Assembly: GCA_021647785.1 (NCBI GenBank)
Contig: JAKIUC010000036.1
Location: 1-43,167, forward strand
Direction: 5' to 3'
Length of the DNA: 43,167 bases
From: Melioribacteraceae bacterium
Lineage (GTDB): Bacteria > Bacteroidota > Ignavibacteria > Ignavibacteriales > Melioribacteraceae
In this document: positions 16,048-24,928 of the stretch, piece after piece
Layout: every line of letters starts with the position of its first letter
Position numbering within the stretch: the first letter of the stretch is position 1
The notes under the pieces: generated by a model
What the model was told of the DNA's origin: nothing
The model's database searches: none
What the model saw: only the letters and a program-made list of their open reading frames with translations
Position numbers and translations under genes: made by a program

Positions 16048-17181
16048 ATGAATAGAATAAAAATCCCCGATTGGAAACGAGCAGTTATTAAAGTGGGTAG
16101 TTCTTTAATTGCACCAGATGGAAAAGGATGCAGCAGTAAATATACACTTGCAATTGCAAATTTCATTATCCAAAATCATAATCAAGGTCGCGAAATAATT
16201 TTGGTTTCATCAGGTGCAGTGGCAGCGGGGTTAGCAACGCAGCCAAGTTTAAAAGCAAAAAGCAACCGTTCAATTCCGGAAAAACAAGCACTTGCTGCAA
16301 TAGGGCAATCGTTGCTTATGCAGAGCTGGAGCCGTTATTTCGATTTTCCCTGTGCACAAATACTTTTAACTATGGATGGATTAAACAACAGGGAACGCTA
16401 CATTAACGCAAAAAATACTTTGAATGAATTGTTGAATTTAAAGACTTTACCAATTGTAAATGAAAATGATACTGTAGCAGTTGAGGAGCTTAAAGTTGGC
16501 GATAACGATAACCTTGCTGCTTATGTTGCTGTTCTATCAGAGGCTGATATTCTCATAATTTGCACCGATATTGATGGACTCTTTGATGATAACCCGAAAA
16601 AAAATAAAAACGCAAAGTTAATTCCAGTTGTCGAGAATATAAATGCCGAAATTTATGCTTTAGCAAGTGATACTAATAATCCTATTTCCACTGGTGGTAT
16701 GAGGACAAAAATTGAAGCAGCAGAAAAAGCTATAGCTGGCGGAATAGATACGCTTATTATTAATGGTACAAATCCAAAATCGTTCGATAAAATTATGAAT
16801 GGAAGTTTTTACGGCACTTACATCAAAAAATTAAAAACACCGGTTGCTGCTAAAAAACATTGGCTTATGCACACTATCAAAAATGAGGGAAAAGTTTTAA
16901 TTGATGAAGGAGCTAAAAATGTATTACTTAAAAAAGGTGCGTCGCTTCTGGCATCGGGTGTAATAAAAATTGAAGGACACTTTACAGTTGGGTCAGCTAT
17001 ATCTATTGTTTATTCAGATAAAAACAACGAGACAATAATTGCTAAAGGAATAACACAATACAATTCGCAAGAGCTTAATCAAATTAAAGGTAAAAAGAGT
17101 AGTGAAATAGAGAGTATCCTTGGATACTTAAATCACAAAGAAGTTATACATCGTTCAGATATGGTTTTGATTAAAAATTAG
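16048..17181 (+). CDS. proB: Glutamate 5-kinase
   Basis: A 377-residue enzyme that phosphorylates glutamate on the gamma-carboxyl group, the first step of proline synthesis. The amino-acid kinase domain starts WKRAVIKVGSSLIAPDG and continues with VSSGAVAAGL, the ATP/glutamate segment NENDTVAVEELKVGDNDNLAAYVA and the nucleotide loop ISTGGMRTKIEAAEKA. A PUA domain occupies about residues 270-370. The frame is open from 15883, but that 55-residue extension has no counterpart in the family and overlaps the nuo promoter region; the ATG at 16048, preceded by GAAGG, is preferred. It is followed by proA in the same orientation. Confidence 0.93.
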   Translation: MNRIKIPDWKRAVIKVGSSLIAPDGKGCSSKYTLAIANFIIQNHNQGREIILVSSGAVAAGLATQPSLKAKSNRSIPEKQALAAIGQSLLMQSWSRYFDFPCAQILLTMDGLNNRERYINAKNTLNELLNLKTLPIVNENDTVAVEELKVGDNDNLAAYVAVLSEADILIICTDIDGLFDDNPKKNKNAKLIPVVENINAEIYALASDTNNPISTGGMRTKIEAAEKAIAGGIDTLIINGTNPKSFDKIMNGSFYGTYIKKLKTPVAAKKHWLMHTIKNEGKVLIDEGAKNVLLKKGASLLASGVIKIEGHFTVGSAISIVYSDKNNETIIAKGITQYNSQELNQIKGKKSSEIESILGYLNHKEVIHRSDMVLIKN

Positions 17182-17189
17182 GAGGCTTT

Positions 17190-17210
17190 GTCCCGAAAAA
17201 AAATCGGGAC
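17190..17210. repeat. GTCCCGA/TCGGGAC hairpin after proB
   Basis: A 7-bp inverted repeat with an A7 loop lies nine bases after the proB stop. It is followed by a C-rich run rather than T residues, so it looks like a dispersed repeat (compare TCCCGC/GCGGGA at 10802 and 18607) more than an intrinsic terminator. Confidence 0.5.
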
Positions 17211-17308
17211 TACGCCCCCCGAGTGTAGTTGAATATTAGTGGAATTTTTATAAAATAGACTTTTAAAATAGGTTAGACAAAGCATTAAATTAATATTTGG
17301 AGTAAATA

Positions 17309-18583
17309 ATGACAAATGAAGAAAAAATAAATTTAAATTTATTGATAAAGGATGCGAGTAACTCATCTATTGAAGCATCACAGTTAAGTACTGATAGAAA
17401 GAATAATCTATTGCTTAAAATGGCTGATATGTTAGAGTTGCAGAATGATGAAATTTTATCTGCCAACAGAAAAGATTTGGATGGGGGAAAAGTAAATGGC
17501 TTGTCTGAATCTATGTTAGACAGATTAAAACTAACTGAAGAACGAATAGAAGGAATGGCACAAGCCATAAGAGAAATTGCACAACTTCCAGATCCGGTAG
17601 GAGAAATTACCGAAACCAAAAAACGCCCGAATGGAATTGAAGTAAGTAGAATGCGAATTCCGCTTGGAGTAATTATGATGATTTATGAAGCCCGCCCAAA
17701 TGTTACATCGGATGCAGCAGCCTTATGTTTAAAAGCCGGGAACACCGCTATTTTAAGGGGAGGTAAGGAAGCGTTCCACTCAAACAGAGCAATAGCAAGT
17801 GTTTTACAGATGGCATTAGTGGAAGAAGGGATAAACAAAAATATCATTACATTAATACCAACTACTGAACGTGATGCTATGAACGAGTTGTTGCTAATGG
17901 ATAATTATATTGATCTTGTAATTCCACGAGGCGGCGAAGGGCTTATCAGGTTTGTAAATGAGACGAGTCGTATTCCAGTAATAATGCACTACAAAGGTGT
18001 ATGTCATATTTATATTGATAAAGATGCCGATCTTGAAATGGCAAAGCAATTAACATGCGAAGGAAAACTATCACGTCCGGGAGTCTGCAACGCTCTGGAG
18101 ACTATGATTATTCATAAAGATATTGCAGAAGCATTTTTAAATGATACCGGAAAACTTTTATTAAGTGAAGATGTTGAAATTAGAGGGTGTGAAAAAGTAA
18201 AAGAGATATTGCCCCAAACTGCACTTGCTACTGATGAAGATTATTACGAAGAATTTTTATCAAAAATTATTGCTGCAAAAGTTGTAAATAGTTTTGATGA
18301 AGCAACTGCCCACATTCAAAAATATAATTCTGACCATACAGAAATAATAGTTACAAACAACATAAAAACTGCAAGACGATTTCAACGAGAAATTAACTCA
18401 TCTGTTGTAGGTGTAAATGCATCTGCTCGCTTTTCCGATGGGGGAGAATTAGGGCTTGGTGCTGAGATTGGAATTTCAACTTCTAAACTACATGCCTACG
18501 GACCAATGGGGATTGAATCGCTAACAACACAAAAGTTTATTATTACTGGCGATGGAGAGTTAAGACATAGTAAAAGGTATTGA
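17309..18583 (+). CDS. proA: Gamma-glutamyl phosphate reductase
   Basis: A 424-residue NADPH-dependent enzyme that reduces gamma-glutamyl phosphate to glutamate semialdehyde, the second step of proline synthesis. The aldehyde-dehydrogenase-like fold shows the signatures MIYEARPNVTSDAAALCLKAGNTAILRGGKEA, VIPRGGEGLIRFV, and the catalytic cysteine C260 in SRPGVCNALETM. The C-terminus carries ARFSDGGELGLGAEIGISTSKLHAYGPMG. The ribosome-binding site (TTGGAGT) fits the ATG at 17309. It lies 127 bases from proB. Confidence 0.95.
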   Translation: MTNEEKINLNLLIKDASNSSIEASQLSTDRKNNLLLKMADMLELQNDEILSANRKDLDGGKVNGLSESMLDRLKLTEERIEGMAQAIREIAQLPDPVGEITETKKRPNGIEVSRMRIPLGVIMMIYEARPNVTSDAAALCLKAGNTAILRGGKEAFHSNRAIASVLQMALVEEGINKNIITLIPTTERDAMNELLLMDNYIDLVIPRGGEGLIRFVNETSRIPVIMHYKGVCHIYIDKDADLEMAKQLTCEGKLSRPGVCNALETMIIHKDIAEAFLNDTGKLLLSEDVEIRGCEKVKEILPQTALATDEDYYEEFLSKIIAAKVVNSFDEATAHIQKYNSDHTEIIVTNNIKTARRFQREINSSVVGVNASARFSDGGELGLGAEIGISTSKLHAYGPMGIESLTTQKFIITGDGELRHSKRY

Positions 18584-18606
18584 GTAAGGGATTTTGTGTT
18601 GTGTAA

Positions 18607-18621
18607 TCCCGCCGTGCGGGA
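18607..18621. repeat. TCCCGC/GCGGGA mini-hairpin after proA
   Basis: A 6-bp perfect stem with a CGT loop lies 23 bases beyond the proA stop codon, at the junction with the transposase remnant. It shares its arms with the hairpin at 10802-10820. No T-run follows on the plus strand. Confidence 0.45.
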
Positions 18622-18629
18622 CCAATTTG

Positions 18630-18973
18630 GGTTGTGTATATCTTTATTCCACCTTTAGTTGTCCGATTTTTTGCCCAATCAAACATTGATAGGCATACAG
18701 AGATTATTGTACTATCAATTAGCTTTATTCTCTTGTCCTTGATTTCCTCTATTATTTTTCGATGGCTTGTTGAACTCAATATTTTTTCATAGTGGTTAAT
18801 CAGCTTATAATAAAGGAGTTCATAGACTTTCCAATTCCTTTTCCATCTAAAGCATTACACTTATTGCTTTTATACTTTGCCGCACATGAATGAAAAATAT
18901 CTTGGGGTATCAAATCCAATATTTGACGTATTAACGGTTTATTGTTATTTTTGTTTCTACTAAAAAGATACAT
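18630..18973 (-). pseudogene. Remnant of an IS4-family transposase
   Basis: Two broken pieces of an IS4-type transposase (the group with an N-terminal DUF4372 domain) remain. The N-terminal piece runs from ATG at 18973 to a stop at 18800 (57 residues: IRQILDLIPQDIFHSCAAKY). In another frame, from about 18850 down to 18630, comes the region around the first catalytic Asp (RIKLIDSTIISVCLSMFDWA, then KNRTTKGGIKI). The intact protein in this family is near 380 residues, so most of it, including the later catalytic acids, is gone. The end towards proA is cut off abruptly. The element cannot move by itself. Confidence 0.75.
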
Positions 18974-19079
18974 AGTTTATCCTTGTGTTTTGTCAAATAC
19001 AAAGATAACTTGCACGTCTATGACGAGCAGGTTTTTTAGCTTTTTCTCAACTTTCGGATAGTTGTGATTTTTAACAAAT

Positions 19080-22000
19080 ATGAATTTATTAAAAAAATAT
19101 TTTGTTTCATTCCTGTTTATCAGCAATTTTATTTTTGCTCAAACGTGGCAATTCGATAATTCACCAACTCGTCAAAACTTAGCTCGTCTTGATATGGTAT
19201 CAGATAGCATTGGATGGGCAATTTCATACGATGGACTTCTGTTAAAGTATGAAAGTAATAAGTGGAAAATTGTTGATACACTTAACTCTATATCAAAGTA
19301 TAATTTTACTACTGAAGATTCAACAATAATAAATTTTGATAACATTGGTGACCTCTATGCTATTAGGGTGATGGATGATAAAAATGGTTGGATTGCTGTT
19401 AATAATGTTTATCAGCATTTTTATGTGCTTTCACAATTTGATACTAAAAATTTAAAATATAGTGCTAATCATTTTTCTGTAAAAATTAGAGCAATGGATT
19501 TTTGGCACTCAAATATTGGATATGCAGTAGGAGAAGGGGGAGGATATTTTTTAAATAAAAAAAAATGGGTACCACTAAAATTACCAATTAGTGTCGATTT
19601 CAAAACAGTTAAAATGGTTTCAGAATCTAAGGTTTTTATTTGTGGTAGAAATGGTACTTTGTTGGTTGGCAATGAAAAAGGATGGCAACAAATTGATACT
19701 GAAATAAATGAAATTTTACGTGATATCGATTTTATTTCCGAGAACGAAGGTTGGATTGTTGGCAATGGCGGAACTATATTACATTACAAAGATGGCGTCA
19801 TAAATCAGCAAATTGTAGAATCTGTAAATGACCTTTGGGCAGTTGATATGGTATCAGCTACATCAGGGTTTGCTGTTGGCAAAAATGGAACTATTCTTCA
19901 GTACAATGGAAATTTTTGGGATGTAGTAGAGATAGCTACTAAAGCTGATTTGCACGATATTGAACTCTTTAATTCAACAAGTGGCTTTATTGTTGGGGCA
20001 CAAGGTACAATCCTTAAATTAACAAGTGAATTGACTGATGAAAGTTCGCAACATACTTTTCTATTTGCCGACCAAGTTCATCTTGGTAGTAAATATCTTA
20101 TGGATAGAATTGATGATGTTTATGGAATTACAATTGCAGATTTTAATAACGATTTACATCCTGATATTTACATTACAGGATATAAAAGTTTAAATCATCT
20201 ATTACTAAATAATGGAAGCGGATATTACAAAGATTATGTGATTGAATCAGGAACAGGTGGCAATATTGAAACAAGAGTAGGCAAAGAGAAATATGAGTTT
20301 GGCTCAATAGCTTCCGATTTTGATAGAGACGGTGATGTTGATTTACTTCTTGCAGGAAAAAGAAATACAACCCGCTATTATAAAAATGATGGAAACGCTA
20401 AGTTTACTAATTTTACTTTACATACAAATTTGCCAAAAGGGTTAAATTTAATTGATGGAGCCGTAGGAGATTTGAATGAGGATGGATATCCTGACTTTGT
20501 GTTTGCTGATGAAACCAGAGGACTATTAGTTTTTCTGAATGATAAGTATAATCGATTTTATGAAGTAAATATTGATTCTTTAAATCTTGATAAAACCGGT
20601 ATTCGTGCCGTTAAAATTGCAGATATTAACAACGATAATCATCAAGATATATTAGCTGTTTATCAAAATAGAACTCCCTTTTTTCTGTTCAATAATGGAA
20701 AGGTACAATTTACGTTAAATGAAAATGAAATTATAAAAGGAGAGTTCCCATCGTTCACAAATTCAATTTCTTTTGCTGATTTTAATACTGATGGTTACAA
20801 CGATTTTTATATCTGTTCGCAAGACGGAAATGATGCTATATTTATTTATAATAAAGAAAATAAAATTTTTGAAAACAAATCATCTGCATGGAATATAAAA
20901 AAGGGCGGGCGTAGTTATACTGCTGTTGCAGAGGATTTTAACTTAGATGGATTTGTTGATTTATTTGTTTCACGCTATGGTCAGGATTTGCTCTATTTAA
21001 ATACCGGAAAATTAAATTTTAATGAGGTTGGTAAAGATACTATTTATGCAAAGGCTGGTTTTCTTTCAGGCTTTAATACAGGTGCAGCAAGCAGTGATAT
21101 TGATAACAACGGCTCGTTGGATTTATTAGTAGGTAATTCTGATTATTGGTCTTCAATACTACAAAATTCTTTGAATAAAGATTCATTTATAAAAATATAC
21201 TTAACTGGTGTTGAAGATACTAAAGAAGCACTTGGTGCAAAAATTTGGATTTGGAAGGGAGGGAAAGAGCATACTTTACAAAATTTATTAGGTTTCAAAG
21301 AAATTACACCATCAAACGGATTGTTTTCGCAAAACTCTGAGGTTACAATATTTGGTCTTGGAAATAATAATAGAGTTGATGTAAAAATTCGGTTTTTAAA
21401 TGGAGGTACCAAAATTATAAAAGATGTGCCAAAAGGAACTGTTCTAAATATTGTACAAAGCTCTTTTTTTCTTCAGCAAAGCTATAAAATTAGTAGAGGA
21501 TTTCTTCAAGTTCTTCATATGCCAAATATGATTTGGAAAATTGTAAAATTTATACTTTTTTCAATACTCACATACGGAAGTCTCCGCTATATTGAATATC
21601 GTTACAGATGGCGTCCTACACATATTTTGCTTTATATATTTGCAATTATTTTTTTATATCTATTTTTATTGATATTTGTTCCTGTTGAAGGATTCTTATA
21701 TAATATATTTCCGTTTGGGATGATTTTGTTTACACTAATTGTTCTAATGGCTGTTAATGAACCAATACGTAAAGCAAATTTGGTGCAAAGAATGCGTCAA
21801 GAAAAAGTTCGTGAGGCTGGTATTAAATTATCGCGTGTTCAAATTTTTGATGAAGCTTTTAGAATTGTAAAAGAAGCGTTGCAAATTATATACCCGTTTG
21901 AACTCTTGGTTTTCTATACTTATCACACAAACGGAAATGTGTTTTCGCTTAGAGAGTGCGATGGATTGCCTCCTTCAGATGTTCCTGCAAAATTTACAAT

Positions 22001-22925
22001 TAGTCGTGAAAAAATAAGTGAATTACAAGAAATGGAGAGTCCAATAAAAATTGAAGAATGTGCTTTCTTAAATAAAGAGATGTTGAAAATATTTGAAGAT
22101 GCAAGCCTCTATCCGTTAATGAGAAAAAATGAAATTCTCGGAGTAGTTATTCTAAAATTAGATAATGAAACAATAGGTAAAGAAATTCAGAATTTGGAAT
22201 TAATAAAATATTTATTCCTTCAACTCTCTATATCCTTAGATAATATGAGAATATTAAAAGATTTAAGTGAGCATGAAAAAATAGCAGCAATTGGAGCATT
22301 TTCCAGTGGAATAATTCATAACTTAAAAAACCCAATTGATGGGTTAAGAATGATTATAGAGATTTTAGAGCAAGAAACCCCGAAGGATGACCCCAAAAAA
22401 GAATATGTAGAGGAACTCTATAGAGGAATTCTTTCATTAAAAAGTAAATTACTTCACTCTTTCGATTTTGTAAATTATAGCGAAATTAGAAACGAGACTC
22501 TATTTATTAATGAATTAATTTTAAGTATTGTTAAAAAAAATAATTTGTTAAATCATTCTCTATTTGAGCTAAAGTTATCTGAAGATGATTATAGAATTTT
22601 AGGAGATAAAGAACAACTAAATTTTGTATTTGAGAATTTGCTTCAGAATGGAATAGAGGCTTCTAACCTTAAAAATCCGATTATAATTAAATCGAAGTTA
22701 GTGAATAATAAACATATTAAAATTGATGTAATTGATTTTGGAGTAGGAATTAAGGATGAAGAAATAGAAAAGATATTTGATATGTTTTATTCAACCAAAG
22801 GAAAGAGCAGAGGGTTAGGGTTAACACTTACACAGAAAATTATAAAAAACCATAATGGTTTTATTAATGTTTATAGCGAAAAAAACAAAGGAACAAAGTT
22901 TAGCGTTGTTTTGCCAATAGTTTAA
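19080..22925 (+). CDS. Sensor histidine kinase with FG-GAP/ASPIC-UnbV exported domain
   Basis: A 1281-residue protein. It starts with a signal peptide ending near NFIFAQ. Residues ~25-320 carry YCF48/BNR-like repeats (SENEGWIVGNGGTILHY, ATSGFAVGKNGTILQY). Residues ~335-700 hold seven FG-GAP/VCBS calcium-loop-like repeats (ADFNNDLHPDIYI, SDFDRDGDVDLLLAG, GDLNEDGYPDFVFAD and others). Residues ~710-805 match the ASPIC/UnbV domain. Three or so membrane helices lie at about 817-898, then a GAF-like region, then a kinase core with phospho-acceptor His1080 (IIHNLKNPIDGL), an N box (ENLLQNGIEASN) and G boxes (DFGVGIKDEEIEKIF, GLGLTLTQKIIKNHNG). It probably senses an extracellular or periplasmic ligand and phosphorylates the regulator 13 bases downstream. 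Confidence 0.88.
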   Translation: MNLLKKYFVSFLFISNFIFAQTWQFDNSPTRQNLARLDMVSDSIGWAISYDGLLLKYESNKWKIVDTLNSISKYNFTTEDSTIINFDNIGDLYAIRVMDDKNGWIAVNNVYQHFYVLSQFDTKNLKYSANHFSVKIRAMDFWHSNIGYAVGEGGGYFLNKKKWVPLKLPISVDFKTVKMVSESKVFICGRNGTLLVGNEKGWQQIDTEINEILRDIDFISENEGWIVGNGGTILHYKDGVINQQIVESVNDLWAVDMVSATSGFAVGKNGTILQYNGNFWDVVEIATKADLHDIELFNSTSGFIVGAQGTILKLTSELTDESSQHTFLFADQVHLGSKYLMDRIDDVYGITIADFNNDLHPDIYITGYKSLNHLLLNNGSGYYKDYVIESGTGGNIETRVGKEKYEFGSIASDFDRDGDVDLLLAGKRNTTRYYKNDGNAKFTNFTLHTNLPKGLNLIDGAVGDLNEDGYPDFVFADETRGLLVFLNDKYNRFYEVNIDSLNLDKTGIRAVKIADINNDNHQDILAVYQNRTPFFLFNNGKVQFTLNENEIIKGEFPSFTNSISFADFNTDGYNDFYICSQDGNDAIFIYNKENKIFENKSSAWNIKKGGRSYTAVAEDFNLDGFVDLFVSRYGQDLLYLNTGKLNFNEVGKDTIYAKAGFLSGFNTGAASSDIDNNGSLDLLVGNSDYWSSILQNSLNKDSFIKIYLTGVEDTKEALGAKIWIWKGGKEHTLQNLLGFKEITPSNGLFSQNSEVTIFGLGNNNRVDVKIRFLNGGTKIIKDVPKGTVLNIVQSSFFLQQSYKISRGFLQVLHMPNMIWKIVKFILFSILTYGSLRYIEYRYRWRPTHILLYIFAIIFLYLFLLIFVPVEGFLYNIFPFGMILFTLIVLMAVNEPIRKANLVQRMRQEKVREAGIKLSRVQIFDEAFRIVKEALQIIYPFELLVFYTYHTNGNVFSLRECDGLPPSDVPAKFTISREKISELQEMESPIKIEECAFLNKEMLKIFEDASLYPLMRKNEILGVVILKLDNETIGKEIQNLELIKYLFLQLSISLDNMRILKDLSEHEKIAAIGAFSSGIIHNLKNPIDGLRMIIEILEQETPKDDPKKEYVEELYRGILSLKSKLLHSFDFVNYSEIRNETLFINELILSIVKKNNLLNHSLFELKLSEDDYRILGDKEQLNFVFENLLQNGIEASNLKNPIIIKSKLVNNKHIKIDVIDFGVGIKDEEIEKIFDMFYSTKGKSRGLGLTLTQKIIKNHNGFINVYSEKNKGTKFSVVLPIV

Positions 22926-22938
22926 TAAGGATATAATA

Positions 22939-24351
22939 GTGAGTAAAATTTTAATAGTTGATGACGATAGAACTGCAAGAAAAGGGCTCTATTTTATTTT
23001 GAAAACAATTATTGATAATGTGTTTGAAGCAAAATCAATTTTTGAGGCTGAAAGTTATTTAAAAACGCATGAGTTTGATGTAATAATTAGTGATTTACGT
23101 TTACCAAGAGAAGGAGATGGAATTAATCTTGTAAAAAAAGCAAAACAAATCTATCCTTTAACTCCAATCTTAATGATTACTGCATTCGGTTCGGTTAATA
23201 GTGCAGTTGAGGCAATTAAAGCAGGTGCTTACGATTATCTTACAAAAGATTTCTCAAGGGAGGAAATAATATTAAAAATTAAAAAAATGTTAGAAGTTAG
23301 AAAATTATGGCTCGCTAATATCCGACTTTCAGAAGAGGTAAGTACTCTTAAAAGCAAATATGTTACTAAACCTAAATATGATAAAATTATTGGTGATAGT
23401 TCGCAAATAAAAAAAATCTTGGATATGGTAACAAGAATAGGCTTAGATAATGATTCAACAGTATTGATACAAGGTGAAAGTGGTACAGGAAAAGAATTAA
23501 TTGCAAGAGCAATTCATCACAATAGTACTGAAAGGGGCAAAGAAAAATTTGTTGTGGTTGATGTAGCAAGTATGCCATCAACTCTTTTGGAAAGCCAATT
23601 GTTCGGGCACGAAAAAGGGGCATTTACAGATGCAAAAGAGAAATACATCGGGTATTTTGAAGTAGCTAACAAAGGAACTGTTTTTCTTGATGAAATTGGG
23701 GATTTTCCGGTTGAGTTGCAAGTAAAACTACTTCGGTTTTTACAGGAAAAAACTTTTACACGTGTTGGCGGAACCGAGCCACTATATGCAGATGTAAGAA
23801 TAATAGCCGCAACTAATAAAGAATTGAATAAAGTAGTGAAAGAAGGAGAATTTAGAAAAGACCTATTTTATCGTTTAAGCGTAATTAATATTAAACTACC
23901 ACCACTTCGTGAAAGGAAAGAGGATATTGTTGCTTTATCTGAATATTTTATTAAAGAATTTGAAATTATTAAAGGGCGTAAACTAACCTTTCCGAAAACG
24001 GTTATTGATAAATTTATTAATTACAATTGGCCCGGTAATATAAGACAACTTAAAAATTTAATTGAGAGTCTGTTCGTGTTATCTCCGGAAAATGTTGTAT
24101 CTGATGAAGATATTAATTTTGACAATATTCCCAATCTTGATAAATTAGAAGAAGTATCTGATGATATTCATAATTTACCGTTCAAAGAAGCTCGTAAAAT
24201 TTTATTAGAACAATTTGAACAGAATTATATAAAGATAAAATTAGAAAAATATAATGGGAATATTACCAAAACATCAGCAGAAATTGGAATTTCGAGAGAG
24301 GCCTTAAGTAAAAAAATAAAAAGGTATAATTTAAAAGGGGAAATAGTTTAA
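22939..24351 (+). CDS. NtrC-family sigma-54-dependent response regulator
   Basis: A 470-residue activator. The receiver domain (1-~120) has the acidic pocket LIVDDD and phospho-acceptor Asp52 (VIISDLRLP), with Thr and Lys at the usual positions (MITAFG, YLTKDFS). The AAA+ domain (~145-380) has Walker A GESGTGKE, the sigma-54 contact loop as GAFTDA rather than GAFTGA, Walker B FLDEIGDFP and the arginine-rich DLFYRLSV. A Fis-type helix-turn-helix closes the protein (NGNITKTSAEIGISREALSKKIKRY). The start codon is GTG, preceded by AAGGA, 13 bases after the kinase gene. It should activate promoters read by RNA polymerase with sigma-54. Confidence 0.93.
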   Translation: MSKILIVDDDRTARKGLYFILKTIIDNVFEAKSIFEAESYLKTHEFDVIISDLRLPREGDGINLVKKAKQIYPLTPILMITAFGSVNSAVEAIKAGAYDYLTKDFSREEIILKIKKMLEVRKLWLANIRLSEEVSTLKSKYVTKPKYDKIIGDSSQIKKILDMVTRIGLDNDSTVLIQGESGTGKELIARAIHHNSTERGKEKFVVVDVASMPSTLLESQLFGHEKGAFTDAKEKYIGYFEVANKGTVFLDEIGDFPVELQVKLLRFLQEKTFTRVGGTEPLYADVRIIAATNKELNKVVKEGEFRKDLFYRLSVINIKLPPLRERKEDIVALSEYFIKEFEIIKGRKLTFPKTVIDKFINYNWPGNIRQLKNLIESLFVLSPENVVSDEDINFDNIPNLDKLEEVSDDIHNLPFKEARKILLEQFEQNYIKIKLEKYNGNITKTSAEIGISREALSKKIKRYNLKGEIV

Positions 24352-24363
24352 ATGCAAAATTGT

Positions 24364-24418
24364 GTGAAGTAAACCTCACAACACCTCGCATACTGTGAAT
24401 TGTACTTCACAACACTCC
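24364..24418 (+). promoter_or_regulatory. Two tandem GTGAA-N6-TTCAC-like dyads
   Basis: Two related sites lie 31 bases apart (three helical turns): GTGAAGTAAACCTCACAACA from 24364 and GTGAATTGTACTTCACAACA from 24395. They share 18 of 24 positions, and the second is a perfect GTGAA/TTCAC dyad. They lie 106-160 bases upstream of the receiver gene start and just after the gene for the NtrC-type activator, a suitable place for its enhancer sites. This is an inference. Confidence 0.5.
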
Positions 24419-24473
24419 AAAGTTACATTCAAAAAAAACTGTTCTTTTATTACATATTGGCAATAATAGACTT

Positions 24474-24489
24474 TGGCTTTATTATTGTT
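24474..24489 (+). promoter_or_regulatory. Degenerate sigma-54-like promoter
   Basis: TGGCTTTATTATTGTT has the GG of a -24 element followed, after the required 10 bases, by GT in place of the usual GC. It lies 56 bases after the second dyad and about 35 bases before the receiver start codon. One of the four near-invariant bases is wrong, so the call is weak; its main support is the position. Confidence 0.3.
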
Positions 24490-24523
24490 AATAAAGTAAC
24501 ATTAAATCGGAACCTTCTGTATT

Positions 24524-24928
24524 ATGAAAAAAATATTAATTATAGATGACGAAAAAACAGTTAGTTCTGCACTTAGTTTCGGACTAAAAAAGATAGGACA
24601 TAAAATTGTGGTAATTCAAAACCCTGTTGAAGTTATTCCACAATTGAAAAATAGTAAGTTCGACCTCTTAATTTTAGATTACAACCTAACTCTTTTTTCG
24701 GGTGCTGATGTAATTAAACTAATTGATAATCATAATATTCAAATTCCTATTGTGATTATAAGTTCACAAAATGCTAATGAAATTGCTAATCGTGAATTAA
24801 GAATAGATAGAGAAAGTAATTTCATCTCAAAAGACCAACCAATTTCAACCATATTAAGTCAAATCGAAAATACATTACTAATTCAAAATCATAATCATTA
24901 TTTAGGAGGTTCTTATGCGGAAAGTTAA
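24524..24928 (+). CDS. Single-domain response regulator (receiver only)
   Basis: A 134-residue CheY-like protein with no output domain. The acidic pocket is IIDDE (6-10), the phospho-acceptor is Asp52 (LLILDYNL), followed by the switch Ser in VIISSQ and Lys in FISKDQ. It may act as an intermediate or phosphate sink with the kinase upstream. Its last codons overlap the next gene: the AGGAGGT ribosome-binding site of that gene (24904-24910) lies within it and encodes part of its C-terminal tail, so the two genes are translationally linked. Confidence 0.85.
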   Translation: MKKILIIDDEKTVSSALSFGLKKIGHKIVVIQNPVEVIPQLKNSKFDLLILDYNLTLFSGADVIKLIDNHNIQIPIVIISSQNANEIANRELRIDRESNFISKDQPISTILSQIENTLLIQNHNHYLGGSYAES

